This document shows positions 1-11,610 of a DNA stretch of 64,000 nt, one piece after another. This DNA is from Aspidapion aeneum (Eukaryota; Arthropoda; Insecta; Coleoptera; Brentidae). Where the stretch lies: the NCBI GenBank assembly GCA_963576565.1, contig OY755045.1, forward strand, positions 40,444,667-40,508,666, read 5' to 3'. The position numbers were made by a program, and so were the translations under genes. Each line of letters opens with the position of its first letter. Position 1 is the stretch's first letter. Under the pieces are notes generated by a model. It was given only the letters and a program-made list of their open reading frames with translations. It searched no databases and had not been told where the DNA came from.

Positions 1-2
1 AA

Positions 3-3000
3 CCATCCGATTTCCATCGTGGAACTGATGGGAGAAGAAAACTCAAGCCAGGAAGTCTTCCTAGAATTCTCCATAGAGCATTTGATAGCGAAAGGTTAGT
101 TTTTAAAAATAAATATAGTATTTTTTCTCAGATTTTTCAGTATAGGTAAATAAAATCACTTCTTGGAAAGAACATTTTCTTTGAGAATATTTTACACAGA
201 ACACAAAAAAGACCATGTGTTTTTTTTTAGTTCGGAAATACAATCAGATTCAACAACCTCTGGCACTCCTCCTACAACAAAAATTAAAACTTTGAAGGAG
301 AATGTTTTTGAACAACTAATAGAAGAAACACCAGCTTTTGTTATAAGGTATGTTATAAATTAATTTAATAAAATTAATATTATTAATAGATATTTTTGTA
401 AATATGCATTTGGTTTCTAGTGTTTTCCAGAAAAAAACAACTTTTCATAAAGAGGATGAAAAATCCTGAATTAAAAATTTTTCTACTGATAACTAGTTTT
501 TTTTTAGTTAAATTTTGAAAATAGAAACAAACTGCCAATGCGGTTCAACATGTACTGACAAAAATTCTCGAGAACTACTTACACCAGAGCAGTGATATAG
601 GGCTTACTTGAAAGGTCTTTTGAATAAAGTATAACGTGATTTATTTGTATTAAAAACAAAACTGAAATTTGAAAAAAATATATTTTTCAAAATTTCTTAA
701 AAAATTATAATTTTTTTTTTCAAGATCTTCACTAAATTTAAAATGAGCATTTGCAAATACAATACACAAAACAGACATTTTAGGCAAAAACTAACAGTGC
801 CAAGTTTACCAATGTTACCTGAATTTAAGAAAAAATATTAAATCGTAAAAAATAAAAATTAAAAAAATCCAAAATTAAGAAAATAATAAACTATGTATTT
901 TTTATGTTTTAATGCTAAAACATCACAATGATTGAAATAATTCAGTAATTTTTTATTTAAAATGTCTGTTTTGTGTATTTTTTTCAAGAAAATTATCATT
1001 TTCCTACTATTTTTTCATGTTTTTTATTGTTATTTTTTTTTAATGAACCTATTACTTCTCCACCCTAAAATTTGGTGAGGATCTTGCTAAAACATAATAT
1101 ATATGTATATATTTTTTTATTAAAAATAAAAAATACTTTTTTGACAAATTTTGAAAAATATTTTTTTTTCGGTTTTGGTTTTATTAAAAGATAAATCACG
1201 TGATAATTCGTTCAAAATGTAATTTAAAGACCTTTTAAATAAGCGCTATATTACTACCCCCGTGAAGGAGTTCTCGAGATATTTCTTTTTAGATCATATG
1301 TATATAGCCAAATTAGCAGATTTTTCGATTTTCAAAATTTAATTAAAAAAACTACTTATCAGAAAAAAATGAAAATTTAGGATTTTTAATCTTATTTATG
1401 GGTAGAATAAATGTACCAAAAATTATCAAAATCGGTAAGGTGCCAAACCTCCTTTTTTTTTTGGTTGATTTCATATGAAATGAGCCAACATTGAGTGTAA
1501 CGCAAAGCTAAATCGCCCTCCCACCCCTTCAGCATTACATAATTTAAGAATAGTCCCTTAGGTAGAGGTATAGCTTTATAAATAGATTATAGTATACAAT
1601 CATAATAATCATCACCATGTTGTTGTTTTTAGAGAGGAAAACAAGTTGGAAGAAGAAACAAGTACATCATTACTAAGTATTGCTGGGCCATCAGGACTAT
1701 GTACCACTGTCATATCAAAGGATTTTACTCTTCCATTGGCGTAAGTACACATTTTTAGCCATAATAATTTACAGTAAGATTTTTCGTAAAGTGCTACATT
1801 GTTTTTTGATAACTTTGTTATATTTTTGGATGTTGACTACATTTTTAATAAGTTATTGTTTATTACATTATAATATCACTGCACTCATTAAAAAATTTGA
1901 CTATATATATATGAATGTCTATCAGGCTATCTACCCGTCACAAAATTTCTCAAGAAGTTAGATCGATAATTTTTTAAAAATATTTTTCATTATGTATTTT
2001 TTTACTTTTTTAGGCCCCATTCTCCCCATTCGTCATCTTCTACCTTAACAGCTTCTGAAGTAGAACTACTAAAACAAGACGAAAGAAGCTCCAGAAAAAG
2101 GTGAGTGTTAATCAATATTTAGTTAGACCTGGTTTTTAGCTCACACATATACTATACTGTAGTAGTGTGAGCTATGGTGATCCTAATTTTTTCGAGAAAA
2201 AAAAAGTTGCTCCGATTTCAAAAATTTTTATATATCTTTGCGTTTCAGATGATTTTGAAACTTTTTTGTCGCGCCGTTTGTCTGTCTGTCGGTCTGTCTG
2301 TATGTCTGTCTGTAACGACCAACGCGCATAACTCTAAAACAAAATCCACCGAACACAAGCCAAATAAAAGGGTAGGGGAAGATTTCAAAAATTAGAATTT
2401 ATGTGAAAATATGGCGTGTGTGATATCAAACCAAAGGTAATTGAGTATGGAGTTAAACAAAATACATTTTAGTTTTTTTTTCTTCAAAAAGGGTGGGGGT
2501 AGATTTCAAAAATTAGAGTTTACGTGAAAATATGGCGTGTGTGACATCAAACGAAAGGTAATTAAGTCCGGAGTTAAACAAAATACATTTTAGTTTTTGT
2601 TTTTTTAAGGGTGGGGGTAGATTTCAAAAATTTGAGTTTAAGTCAAAACATGGCTTGTGTGGTATCAAACAAAAGGTAATTTAGTCTGGAGTTGAATAAG
2701 ATATATTTCAGGTTTTAGTTTTATTAGCTCGCACGTACACTATAACTATAGTACCTAGTGTGAGCTTAGGGGCCCATATATTGGCAGAGTATTTTCTTAA
2801 AATTTGACGACATTAATATGGTAAATGACAGCAAGTTAGTTGTCGTCTGTAGCGCAGTGGTAAGACGTCCGCCTCGCACTCTGGCGGTCCTTGTACGAGT
2901 CCTGTTTAGGTACATGGATGTTTGTTATTATTTAATGCTTTAATACTCTTGCTCTAAACTTTGCGAAACTGGGAATTGATGCTATATTGATGGAAGGTCC

Positions 3001-5785
3001 CGGTATAAATGAAGAAAAAAATTAAGATGGTGGAAATTTTTTACCAAAATGACACAATATAGAAGATAACAGGCTTTTTTTCCAGCAGTACAGCATAGAT
3101 TTACAAGTATTATGTTTTTGGTGTTGTATGAATTGATCGTTTAGTGTTAAAAAATGTTTTTTTTTTTCTATTGCAGAAAGAGATACACTTACCCTGGAGA
3201 CTTGGAAAGCAGTGATTTTTCTACTCCTCGTAAGAGGCGGAGAAATTTAGACATGATGCAAACCAAGATAAAACTGCAACAAAAGAAGATTAAACTTCTA
3301 CAAACATCAGTCAAGAGGTTGTCTTCGAAGGTTACAACCTTAAAAGAACTTTTGAGCTGCTTACGGAATAAAAATTTCATTTCGGAACATGCAGAGCCTG
3401 CGTTAAAAGTAAGAAAAAAAATTATTTGGTACTAGCAAAAGATTTACAAAATAATGTCTTTTTATGGAGGTTATACTAAGAAAGACGAAGTATGCCTAAA
3501 ATGATCAATCTCTGCAAGGTATATTATTAACTTCTGGTCTATAAGTTAAAAAATATCTAAATTTTCACATTCACATTACATGTAAAGTTTGAAGCCTGTG
3601 TAAAGTAATACTTGTGCACTGTGCTGGAAAATTATATCACAAAATCGAGAAGAAAAGAGGGTGGTGTCTAAACTATTTTTTTTAGGCATCCCTGTCAGGA
3701 GTTCCAAAAGAACTTTTCGAAAGAATTCTACAAGGACCTACCAAGCAAAAGTATAATGAGACCTTGAGATCTTTTGCTTTGACGTTGTCGTTTTACTCAC
3801 CTAAAGCCTACAATTATGTTAGAGAAACTTTTAACGCCTCATTACCAGATACGTCAACAATATCCAAGTGGTTCAAGGTAATTGACGGAAGTCCTGGGTT
3901 CACTCAAGAAGCTCTTAACGCCATCAAATTAAAAAGCAAAAACGGTACACAGCCGTTGTTATGCAATTTAGTGTTTGACGAGATGTCAATAAGAAAGCTA
4001 GTTGAGTGGACAGGCAAAAAATTTACTGGCTATGTTGATATCGGTTCGAAGATATCCTCAGACTGTCTCGATGAAGCTAGGGAAGTCTTAGTTTTCCTGG
4101 TAACTTGTGTTAATGGATCTTGGAAAGTTCCTGTAGGCTATTTTTTTCTAGATGGCCTATGCGCTACAGAAAAGGCTGGGTTAGTACGAAGATGTCTAGA
4201 GATGTTACATGATGATGGAAAAACTGGCGTCACCATTTGTTCCTTAACTTTTGATGGGGCTCCGGTAAATCTTTCAACAGCAGAAGTACTGGGTGCTAAA
4301 TTTGAGGACATTAATAATTTAAAAACTGACTTTCCCCATCCGGTTACGAAGGAACCTGTTTACATAATATTAGACATAAGTCATATGATAAAATTAGTCA
4401 GAAATGCTTTTGGGTCTGTCACTGGAATAAAAGATGGCAATGAAAGACCCATTAAGTGGGATTTCATTAATCGGCTAGAAGAAAAGCAGAGCTCGGAAGG
4501 TTTGCACGCGGCTACGAAATTAAGAAAGCGACACATTCATTGGGTCAAAGAAAAAATGAAGGTAAAGCTTGCCACTCAAACTTTGAGCAGAAGTGTAAGT
4601 GATGCAATTACATTTTTGAGGGAAGATATAAAAGACCCCGATTTCGAGGATTCTGAGGCTACTTCAGAATTTATTTTGAAATTCAATGATTTATTCGATA
4701 TGCTAAACTCAAGGAACTATTGGGCAAAATATTTATATAAAAGACCTTTTTCTGAAAAAACGGAGCAAGTTTTCATGGAAAAATTCCTGGAAATTGAAGA
4801 TTATATTCGGGGTCTCACTCTAAATGGTAGACCCATTTTGTCTTCAGCCAGAAAAACAGGATTTCTTGGAATCCTTATAACATCTTTAAGTGTGAAAAAC
4901 ATATATTTCCTTTATGTTAAAGAGAAACAAGTTTTACAATATCTTCTCACATATAAGTTATCACAAGACCATCTGGAACTAATATTTAGTGTCTTCCGCA
5001 GCAAGGGAGGGTTTAATAATAATCCCTCAGCAAGACAGTTTGAGGCTGCCTATAAAAGAATAATAGTGCACTCCCAACTAAAAGCCTCTAAAAATGCAAA
5101 CGCGGTAGATTTAGATAACTTGACTATTTTAACTTGTGGATCTGGCACCAGGCTTTTAACAACAGAAAATTATAATTATCTGGAAGAAGATGATGAAGAA
5201 GAACAAAAGTACAAAATATATTTACAAACCGTCAATGAGAAAGTTGACAACTGTCTGCGATTAGACAGTACATTTGGCAGTAGTTTAACGACATATCAGG
5301 ATGATATAGTCACTTATATTGCTGGATATGTTGTACGTAGTATTGAAAAAAAAATTACTTGCCACAAATGTACATCACTATTAAAAAATAATGTTACTGT
5401 TTCAAAACTTCAGGTTCAAAAAACATACGGGAAATTAGTCAATGCTAGTGAAATAGTAATATTGCTTTGTAAAAATGCCGAAAAATATTTTCGCTGTTTT
5501 CATAAAACAGTTAATCTTTTTAATAAGAGTTTAAAAAATTTGCTTGAAATTTTAATTAACAATACCTTAGATTATCAATTATTAGCTAAGGTATATGAAT
5601 ATTGTGGTGATCACATTTTTGACCATGATGTTCTTGACAATCATGGGGCAGAGCTAGCCAAATTAATTTTAAACAGATATTTTTCCCTAAGAATTCATCA
5701 TGAAACAAATAGAAAAAAAGATTTACTTTACAAAAATAGAACTCGTAGCGTGAATACAAAAACTGTACTATTCCGCAACGAGTAA
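3..5785 (+). CDS. THAP-domain P-element-type DNA transposase, 5'-partial, multi-exon
   Basis: Spliced gene with exons at about 3-94, 231-347, 1633-1740, 2014-2100, 3177-3408 and 3686-5785, all with GT-AG borders and compatible phases (2,2,2,2,0). The first exon encodes the end of a THAP zinc finger (SDFHRGTDGRRKLKPGSLP); its start lies before the window. A basic, coiled-coil-like stretch follows in exon 5. The large last exon (~700 aa) is the RNase H-like transposase core: first acidic residue in VFDEMSIR, second in LTFDGAP, the conserved DxxHxxKLxRN block (DISHMIKLVRN), then a late Glu in DHLELIF before the family signature SKGGFNNNPSARQF. This is the THAP9/P-element family. The protein would excise and insert P-like elements, or it may be domesticated. 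No stops or frameshifts are visible in any exon. I could not find P-type 31-bp terminal repeats, partly because the 5' end is missing. The exon model rests on splice consensus and family resemblance. Confidence 0.85.
440..1400. repeat. Foldback (inverted-repeat) element in intron 2 of the THAP gene
   Basis: The segments about 445-745 and 1075-1395 are imperfect reverse complements. Matching blocks include TCTCGAGAACT with TTCTCGAGATA, the ACGTGATTTAT block, and the poly-T/TTTTGAAAA stretches. Close to the centre, ATACACAAAACAGACATTTTA (762-784) pairs with its complement at 959-981. The ~950-bp palindrome has no coding potential and lies wholly inside an intron. It is best read as an old foldback MITE. 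Confidence 0.6.
2138..2766. repeat. Intronic repeat: palindromic boxes bracketing three ~120-bp tandem units
   Basis: Two 36-41-bp palindromic boxes with AGCTCACAC...GTGTGAGCT ends lie at 2138-2173 and 2726-2766. Between them are a TCTG-rich microsatellite (2276-2310) and three tandem units starting near 2370, 2491 and 2609. Each unit begins GGGTGGGGGTAGATTTC and carries ATGGCGTGTGTG and GGTAATT blocks. The bounded shape suggests a small non-autonomous mobile element inserted in intron 4. Confidence 0.55.
2840..3030 (+). mobile_element. tRNA-derived SINE-like sequence
   Basis: The stretch 2845-2912 has an A-box-like TAGCGCAGTGGTAAG and, about 40 bp later, a B-box-like TTGTACGAGTCC, the internal promoter arrangement of tRNA genes. 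The body runs on into unrelated sequence ending in CCCGGTATAAATGAAGAAAAAAA. Cloverleaf pairing is poor, so I read it as a SINE head rather than a functional tRNA gene. Confidence 0.5.
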
Positions 5786-8009
5786 ATTAAATAACAGAAA
5801 TAAAAGTAAAAAATATTGGTAATAAAATAAAGTAAAATGATAATAAGCTGAATCAACTGTATTTTCAATGTATTTTTTTATTATTTAAAAATTTAAAAAC
5901 AACTCTCAAAAATCTCGATGAAAACATAATAATTATACAAAAAAAATATGCTTTGCTTTTAAATATTATTTGTTATTTTATTTTGTTAGCTGTAACTAGT
6001 TTGTATATTGTATAATAATTTAAGTTTAAAGTTTAGCTGTGTTTAATGGACATTGTTTCATGTATTTAAGAGGGTGGTCAAAACAAACAACAAAGTTCAT
6101 ATTTTTGCAAAAATGCCTTTTTTGTAGTTTGTTATGACCTCTTCTACCGCCCATTTAATTATAAAATATGTTTACATAACACCCTGTATAATTAGTTATG
6201 TTGTGATTTTATTTTACCAACTAATAATAAGTTAAAATGTTATAAAAAAATATCAGAATATGTTATAGCAAGATCTCGAATAGGAAAGTAAATTATTTTA
6301 TATTATACTGTAAAAAAATATATATTAATTTCAAATTTGGTAATATACTGATTTTTTTAAACTATTGGCCTACTATCTACCTCAACTTTAGAAAATCCCA
6401 ATGAACCTATCTTGTACTTATTTAGTGGCCTTTTGACTCCACACTTTAAGGGTTGATGCAGAAGGTCAAAACTAGAGAAAAAATTCAAATAACTAGTGGT
6501 CAAAAGTTTTTTGTTTCCAAGTTAAAGCATTTGTCAAGTTTGAAGAGTGAGGGAAAACTGGGAGTTTTAAAAATGACAAATTTGACATTGTCAAATAATT
6601 TTTTAGTTCATTGTGATGAAATTTTTTTTATTCTTTTGTTCTAAAAAATTAAAGGTTAAAAGATAAATTTGTAAATTTTTGTTATAAATAATTTTTTTTC
6701 TGAGCTATTAAATTTACAAAACAATTTTGAGATAGGCTTTTGTAAACATCTAAAGGCCCCTTAATAATTATAAACAATTGTGATAATAGTACCAAATTTA
6801 AAAAGATTTTTTAAAATTTTTGGTCGTAATTTTCAGTAATATTTGCTTCTTTAAATAATTTTACCACATAATTGTTACTTCTATTTTAACTCCAAAAAAT
6901 TTTGATTTTCTATTTTCAAGGAAGGTATAATAAACAATCGAAAAAGAATCCTTCACTTTGAGACCCAGTATCTAAAAAATAAAGAGGTTTAATGCAAAGT
7001 GGAATAGGAAAAATATTCTTCTTTTGACCTTCCCTACCACGCCTTAAAGTTTGGTGCATCATTAAAATTACACCCTGTATTTTAATATAAGTTATTTATT
7101 GTTACAATTCTAATTTTGATTTTTGAAGATGCCAAAGTGCACCAGTCACAAATATTAGGCACCGAAATTAGTACAAAAAATGCAGATCAATATCATGATC
7201 AACAACAAAAATATATGTATAGATCCTGTCAGTCCTTATTGGTCCTGTTCAGGTTAAAAAAATACCTAACCAAACCTTGTCAAATTTTTCAAAAATTCTT
7301 AAAACATTAAAATGATAAATTTTTAAAAAAATTCTTAAAACCTAAAAATTCTCAGAATATATTTCAACACTCGACTTAATGGACTCAGGTCTACTACTGA
7401 CTACAAATAGTTACCAAAGCCATATCGCAAGAAAATTGCGTAAAGGATTTATTAGAAATTTTTGAATATTCTGTGTTTTTTAAAAATTTTATCAAAAAAA
7501 ATAATCGGAAGCCGAGTTGTACGGCGCCCAATGTTTTTTTAATCTAATTTGTCTATAAAAGATGCAACGAAGAGGAGAATGATAAAAAAAATCGTGTTAA
7601 TTATAATATTTATGGACTTAACCTATGTTAAAAGTCACAATTTATTTTATTTTTATTTTACTCCGCCACTGCCTACATCTACGATTAAACCGCACCTATC
7701 ACAGACATACGTAGGAAAGCAACAACACGGCGTTGCCACCTAAGAATAAAACCAAAACAAAACACGTTTTGTATCTTTCTCCCAGTCACTAAATTTTGTT
7801 TCGCATACCGTTTCAAAACAAAAATAAATTTATGAATGAAATACGAGCCTATTCCAAGTCTAAATGAACGCTACCAACTTTCACATCATTGAAAATAAAA
7901 TTTAACTGTCTACAATAAAGTTTGGTATATATTTCTTCATATTAAGCTTAGTTTCTGAGAAAATTAGATAAAACATAAACATAACAAAAACGGTTTATTT
8001 TCTGTTTTT
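5786..8009. other. AT-rich intergenic DNA, no gene seen
   Basis: No convincing coding exon. A pair of ACACCCTGTAT boxes near 6180 and 7070 points to mariner-type MITE remnants. At about 7885-7990 there is one copy of a ~175-bp unit (GTCTACAATAAAG...AAGCTTAGTTTCTGAGAAAAT) that recurs as an array at 34.2-35.0 kb. Confidence 0.5.
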
Positions 8010-9131
8010 ACCCAACTGCAGCACGGCGAGAAAAACGGTAATGTTTTAGATTGTTGTAGGTATGTAAGTAAGTATGTTTGTGTCAAGCTATAGGCTAAAC
8101 GGCTGACCCGATTTTAACAAAAAAAGGTGTCGTTGAATTGCTACTGATCCCGAAGGTGCTATAGGCAATATTTTCTTTGCTATAGGCTATATTTTTTTAA
8201 ACAGGAATCAACATGGCGGTTCTCAGACGCCATTTTGTCAGATGAAGTAGGCTTTAAGGCATACAAATTATCTAAATTTCAGGCGATTTTATTGAAATCC
8301 CTTTGATTACCCATTGCAAATGTCCTCTAATTTGCTGTAGTTACTTTGCAATCCTCCCTGCTCCCACCCACCTCCCATCCTGTCATTCCCCCCACCCTAT
8401 TCAAAAACCATATTCGCATAATTTTATCAAATATAGAGCTATTTCAAAAATTCTTTCTGCAAACGCTTTCAGATTTTTCTCCTACACGATTTGACTAGTT
8501 CTCCTCCCCCCCACCTCTCCCTCTCTCCTCCCCGCCATCCTTATTAGTAGCTACAACTTTCACAAATATAAAGCGATTTTAAAAGTTCTTTCTGCACACG
8601 ATTGAAAACTTTTTTCCAAACATCATTTTACTAGTTTTTCCCTTCCTCTCCTTCTCTTCTCTCCACCCTCCTTATTAGTAATAGTTCTAGCTATACCTTT
8701 CACAAATTTAGAGCGACTTCAAAAATTCTTTTGGCACATGCTTTAAAAAAATTTTCGACAACATTTTACTAGTTCCCTCCTCCCTCTCTCCTCCCAAACC
8801 TTCACTCAATGGAAGGTATCACTGTTCGCATCCGTAGAAAATCTACACGTACTTTTTGGGTAAAGCTAAATTAATTGTAAATGCATATTGCTTTTTATAA
8901 AGCTGAATAAGAATTAAAACTAAACGTTGGAAACAAAAAAAAAAACACACAACTGCTAAATTTACCTGTAACTACTAGTCGCAGTTGGGTACAAAATTAC
9001 CCAATAACCTAATTCATGAAAATACAAAACTGTATAATTTTGTAAGTGCGCTTGGGGCATCAAAACTAAAAGTTGAAGCATGTTTGTACTCAACTTCGAC
9101 TAGTACTTACAAGTAAATTTAGCAGTGGGGG
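8010..9131 (+). mobile_element. Non-autonomous DNA element, ACCCAACTGCA family, copy 1
   Basis: It begins ACCCAACTGCAGCACGGCG and ends near AAATTTAGCAGTGGGG. The same sequence, reverse-complemented, is at 29400-30024. Shared landmarks are AAACGGCTGA(A/C)CCGATTTT, the ACTGATCCC(G/A)AAG block, and a terminal part with an internal inverted repeat (ACTAGTCGCAGTTGGGTAC and its complement). This copy is longer because of a polypyrimidine-rich tandem block at about 8415-8815. No ORF. Confidence 0.6.
8415..8815. repeat. Three ~130-bp pyrimidine-rich tandem units
   Basis: Each unit has a CTCCTCCC-type tract, CTTATTAGTA(G/A), a CTTTCACAAAT(A/T)TA(A/G)AGCGA block, a TTCTTT(C/T)(T/G)GCACA block and ATTTTACTAGTT. 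The internal expansion accounts for most of the length difference from the shorter copy of the host element. Confidence 0.5.
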
Positions 9132-9679
9132 GTTTGTTTTATTTAATTTTTTTTTATTTTAAAATTGATTTAATTTATGGATGCTCGTTACGCATGTTTG
9201 CCTGTAGACTTCAATTAACGGACGCCGCTGGAGAGTTTGTTATTAGTCTTACTCCATTGACTTATACCTTGTTAAAAAGGGAATTTTATTGTCTACAATA
9301 AAGTATATTATAAATTTTTCTCTTAGAAGCTTAGTTTTTTAAGAAAATTTGAAAAATCCTCAAAGTTTAAAATTTTTTTGCAGCCATTAAAAAGACTAAA
9401 ATGATATTATTTTTTAGTTTTATAAATATAAATTTTGAATGTACACCTGTGTCAATTTTTGTTTGTTTACTACCTCTTTTATTAAATAGTAACAACTATA
9501 TTGACAATTTCAAAATGACATGAAAACATAGGTCACTATAAATCATCTGCTAAATCATTTGGATACTCAGATATAAAACAAGTGAATGGAACATATCGCT
9601 TTTTTTGCCATGCCTTTCTTTCGCGGCTGCTAACCGCCGCGTATCATCTGCGTTTATAAGGATAAACCAAATGAATGTG
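9132..9679. other. Flank left of the Polinton, no gene
   Basis: AT-rich DNA. About 9216-9365 is a single copy of the ~175-bp unit (ACGGACGCCGCTGGAGAGTT ... TTGTCTACAATAAAGTA ... AAGCTTAGTTTTTTAAGAAAAT) found in tandem at 34.2-35.0 kb. Confidence 0.5.
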
Positions 9680-9685
9680 TGTGTA

Positions 9686-10098
9686 AGTAGGGTATAAATA
9701 GGGGAGATCGCTTATCTATCCCATGTATTTCTTATGGCACTTCCGGTCGTTAGTTTCGGGTGCTGCCTCCGATGATTTGAACCAATGAGAAGGTTTGTAT
9801 GAAAGTAGGTGGAGCTTAGATGATGGTGAGTGAGAGAGAGAGAGAGAGATAGAGAGAGAGTGAGAAAGAGAGAGAGTGAGAAAGAGAGAGAGAGTGAGGA
9901 AGAGAGAAAGCGAGAGCGCGCGAGCGAGAGAGCGGGGAGAGAGAGAGAGAGAGAGAGAGACAAGTTGAGCTGTGGGACTGTTCCCAAACTAGCGTGTGGT
10001 GTAAAATTCTGACCCCAGCAGACTCGACGCCCCGGCTACCAGATGGCGGGTGCGGGCGTCCAGCACGCTGGTGGGGGATCCTGGATGTAGGAGCCTGC
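9686..10098 (+). repeat. Polinton left terminal inverted repeat
   Basis: 413 bp, ending at GGAGCCTGC. It contains a (GA)n tract (about 9830-9960) that differs in length from the right arm. Outside it the only difference seen is TTTGTATGAAAG here against TTTGTATAAAAG (complement) on the right. ORFs called across the GA tract are low-complexity artefacts. Confidence 0.95.
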
Positions 10099-10295
10099 GC
10101 CTGTTAGTGGGATGTAATTCTTGCTCAATTAACCAATTGAGTGTTCTAGGCTCCTGTCAAATTGTCAAAAATGAATTGCAACATTTAGGAAACTGATTTT
10201 TAATTCAATTAGTTTTTTTTTTGTTTTTTAATTTATTTAAAATAGTACACAAAATAGGGTAGTAAAGTAAAATACAGGATATGGTATTCTATATT

Positions 10296-10901
10296 TTAGG
10301 AATCTATATTTATTTCAAGACATTTATGACAAATAGGTTTTCTTAAATGATAAATAGTTACAAAATAAAATACTGTTGAAAATACTACATAAATTAATTC
10401 GAGTATAAAAGTAGGATTGTTGTAGTAGGATTGCGAACATGCGTCTTCATAGGAAGAATTTTCAAGTATAGGCTTCTTTTCTTGAGAAAAAAAAGTCATA
10501 TTGAGGCTGCTGCTGTTACTGCTGCTATTGTTGTGTTTTTTTAAGCTGTTTTCATCAGAATTATTTGGAAATGTGTCTGTTGTTGGGGGAGGTAGCAACT
10601 CAGGTACTAAGTCATACTCTTGTCCTGGAACAAACCATCCAAATTCTTCGTATCCAGATTTTTTAAGGAATTTTAGTCTTAGTTTAAAAATTGTAATAAA
10701 TCTACATTCGGATGCGTTGGCTGTGTATTGATAAAATTTTATGTTGCGGGTTTTATTAAAAATGCTTAATCTGTTCCACTCGTATGAAGGCCAAACCGCA
10801 TTGTTATCAAAGGTTATGTATGCATCTTGAATATGGTTTGGATAGAATAAAATAATTAACGTACAATTTAAAAAAGTAGACAAAATTAATGGGCCAAACA
10901 T
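10296..10901 (-). CDS. Putative type I membrane glycoprotein (Polinton accessory)
   Basis: 201 aa. I recognise no family. Residues 1-20 form a signal-peptide-like hydrophobic start. The ectodomain (about 21-164) has a Pro/Asn/Ser-rich stalk near 100-150 and roughly eight N-glycosylation sequons (for example N49, N62, N113, N124, N125, N129, N134, N148) plus cysteines at 66 and 155. A single membrane span is at about 165-184, with a short basic tail containing CHKC. It is the last gene of the leftward capsid block and next to the left repeat. Topology suggests a surface or envelope-like protein; some Mavericks in other animals carry fusogens, but no fusion motif is visible here. The function is inferred from topology only. 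Confidence 0.6.
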   Translation of the reverse strand: MFGPLILSTFLNCTLIILFYPNHIQDAYITFDNNAVWPSYEWNRLSIFNKTRNIKFYQYTANASECRFITIFKLRLKFLKKSGYEEFGWFVPGQEYDLVPELLPPPTTDTFPNNSDENSLKKHNNSSSNSSSLNMTFFSQEKKPILENSSYEDACSQSYYNNPTFILELIYVVFSTVFYFVTIYHLRKPICHKCLEINIDS

Positions 10902-11042
10902 CTTGTCTGTCTGAATTATAATCTGAAACTAACTATGCTGTCTTTATGTTTGAAATTAAATATTGTGAAGAAAGAGTACCCTCACCCTATTTGTTATCAT
11001 ATTTTCTTATCTGTTTTAAGGTTAGACGCAATACTACTACAG

Positions 11043-11579
11043 TTAAAATAGGTAATAAAATAAAACTAGCGTAAACTCTAAAATAAAATATTTATTGTGG
11101 TAAGCTATTAAAAATATATTTATATAAAATTTTAACATAGGTTTGACTACATGCACATTCCCCAAGAATATGAACACCACAGTGTTCATTACTTTTTTTA
11201 GTACTGGTACTGTGGACTCGAAAACATTCTCTAAATTTATAATAGTAGGAACATTGAGTTGCATGGATTTAAAAATCTTAACTATAAAGTCCTTTTTAAC
11301 TTCACCTTTAACATAAATAAAGTCAACATTTATTAAATTCTCACAAAAAATCTGATTTAAATTTGTATATTCCGTATTTCCTTGATCATATGGAAGTCCA
11401 TGATGCTTGTTCAATAAGTAGTTGACACTCCGTCTCTCTGCGTTGTTTAAAGATGTATAAGGGATCTTGGGGTTAAAGATATAATTTTTTAGGACTTTTC
11501 CATCATAGATCGCCAGTTCCTTTACAACAAAATCCAATGCAATCCGGTATCCCTGAACGTCAATTATTTTTATTTTCAT
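11043..11579 (-). CDS. Conserved Polinton protein with IIDVQGY start and YVKG motif
   Basis: About 178 aa from ATG at 11579 (an upstream TTG at 11606 is unlikely to be the start). The N-terminus KIIDVQGYRIALDFVVKELA, a central N-x-LL-x-KHHGLPYDQG and VDFIYVKGEVKKDF form a pattern I associate with a protein carried by many insect Polinton-like loci. The acidic/His spacing is reminiscent of an RNase H-fold nuclease, but I cannot assign catalytic residues. The C-terminal ~35 residues are hydrophobic (FYINIFLIAYHNKYF...). It starts 32 bp downstream of the capsid stop in the same direction, so both are probably transcribed together. Confidence 0.6.
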   Translation of the reverse strand: MKIKIIDVQGYRIALDFVVKELAIYDGKVLKNYIFNPKIPYTSLNNAERRSVNYLLNKHHGLPYDQGNTEYTNLNQIFCENLINVDFIYVKGEVKKDFIVKIFKSMQLNVPTIINLENVFESTVPVLKKVMNTVVFIFLGNVHVVKPMLKFYINIFLIAYHNKYFILEFTLVLFYYLF

Positions 11580-11610
11580 CTTAACCGTAGCATGGTGCAA
11601 AGGCAACTGA

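Noticed and set aside
9712..10012. ORFs in both directions through the GA tract of the left Polinton arm
   Set aside because: Low-complexity (RE)n or (LS)n translation of a microsatellite; mirrored in the right arm.
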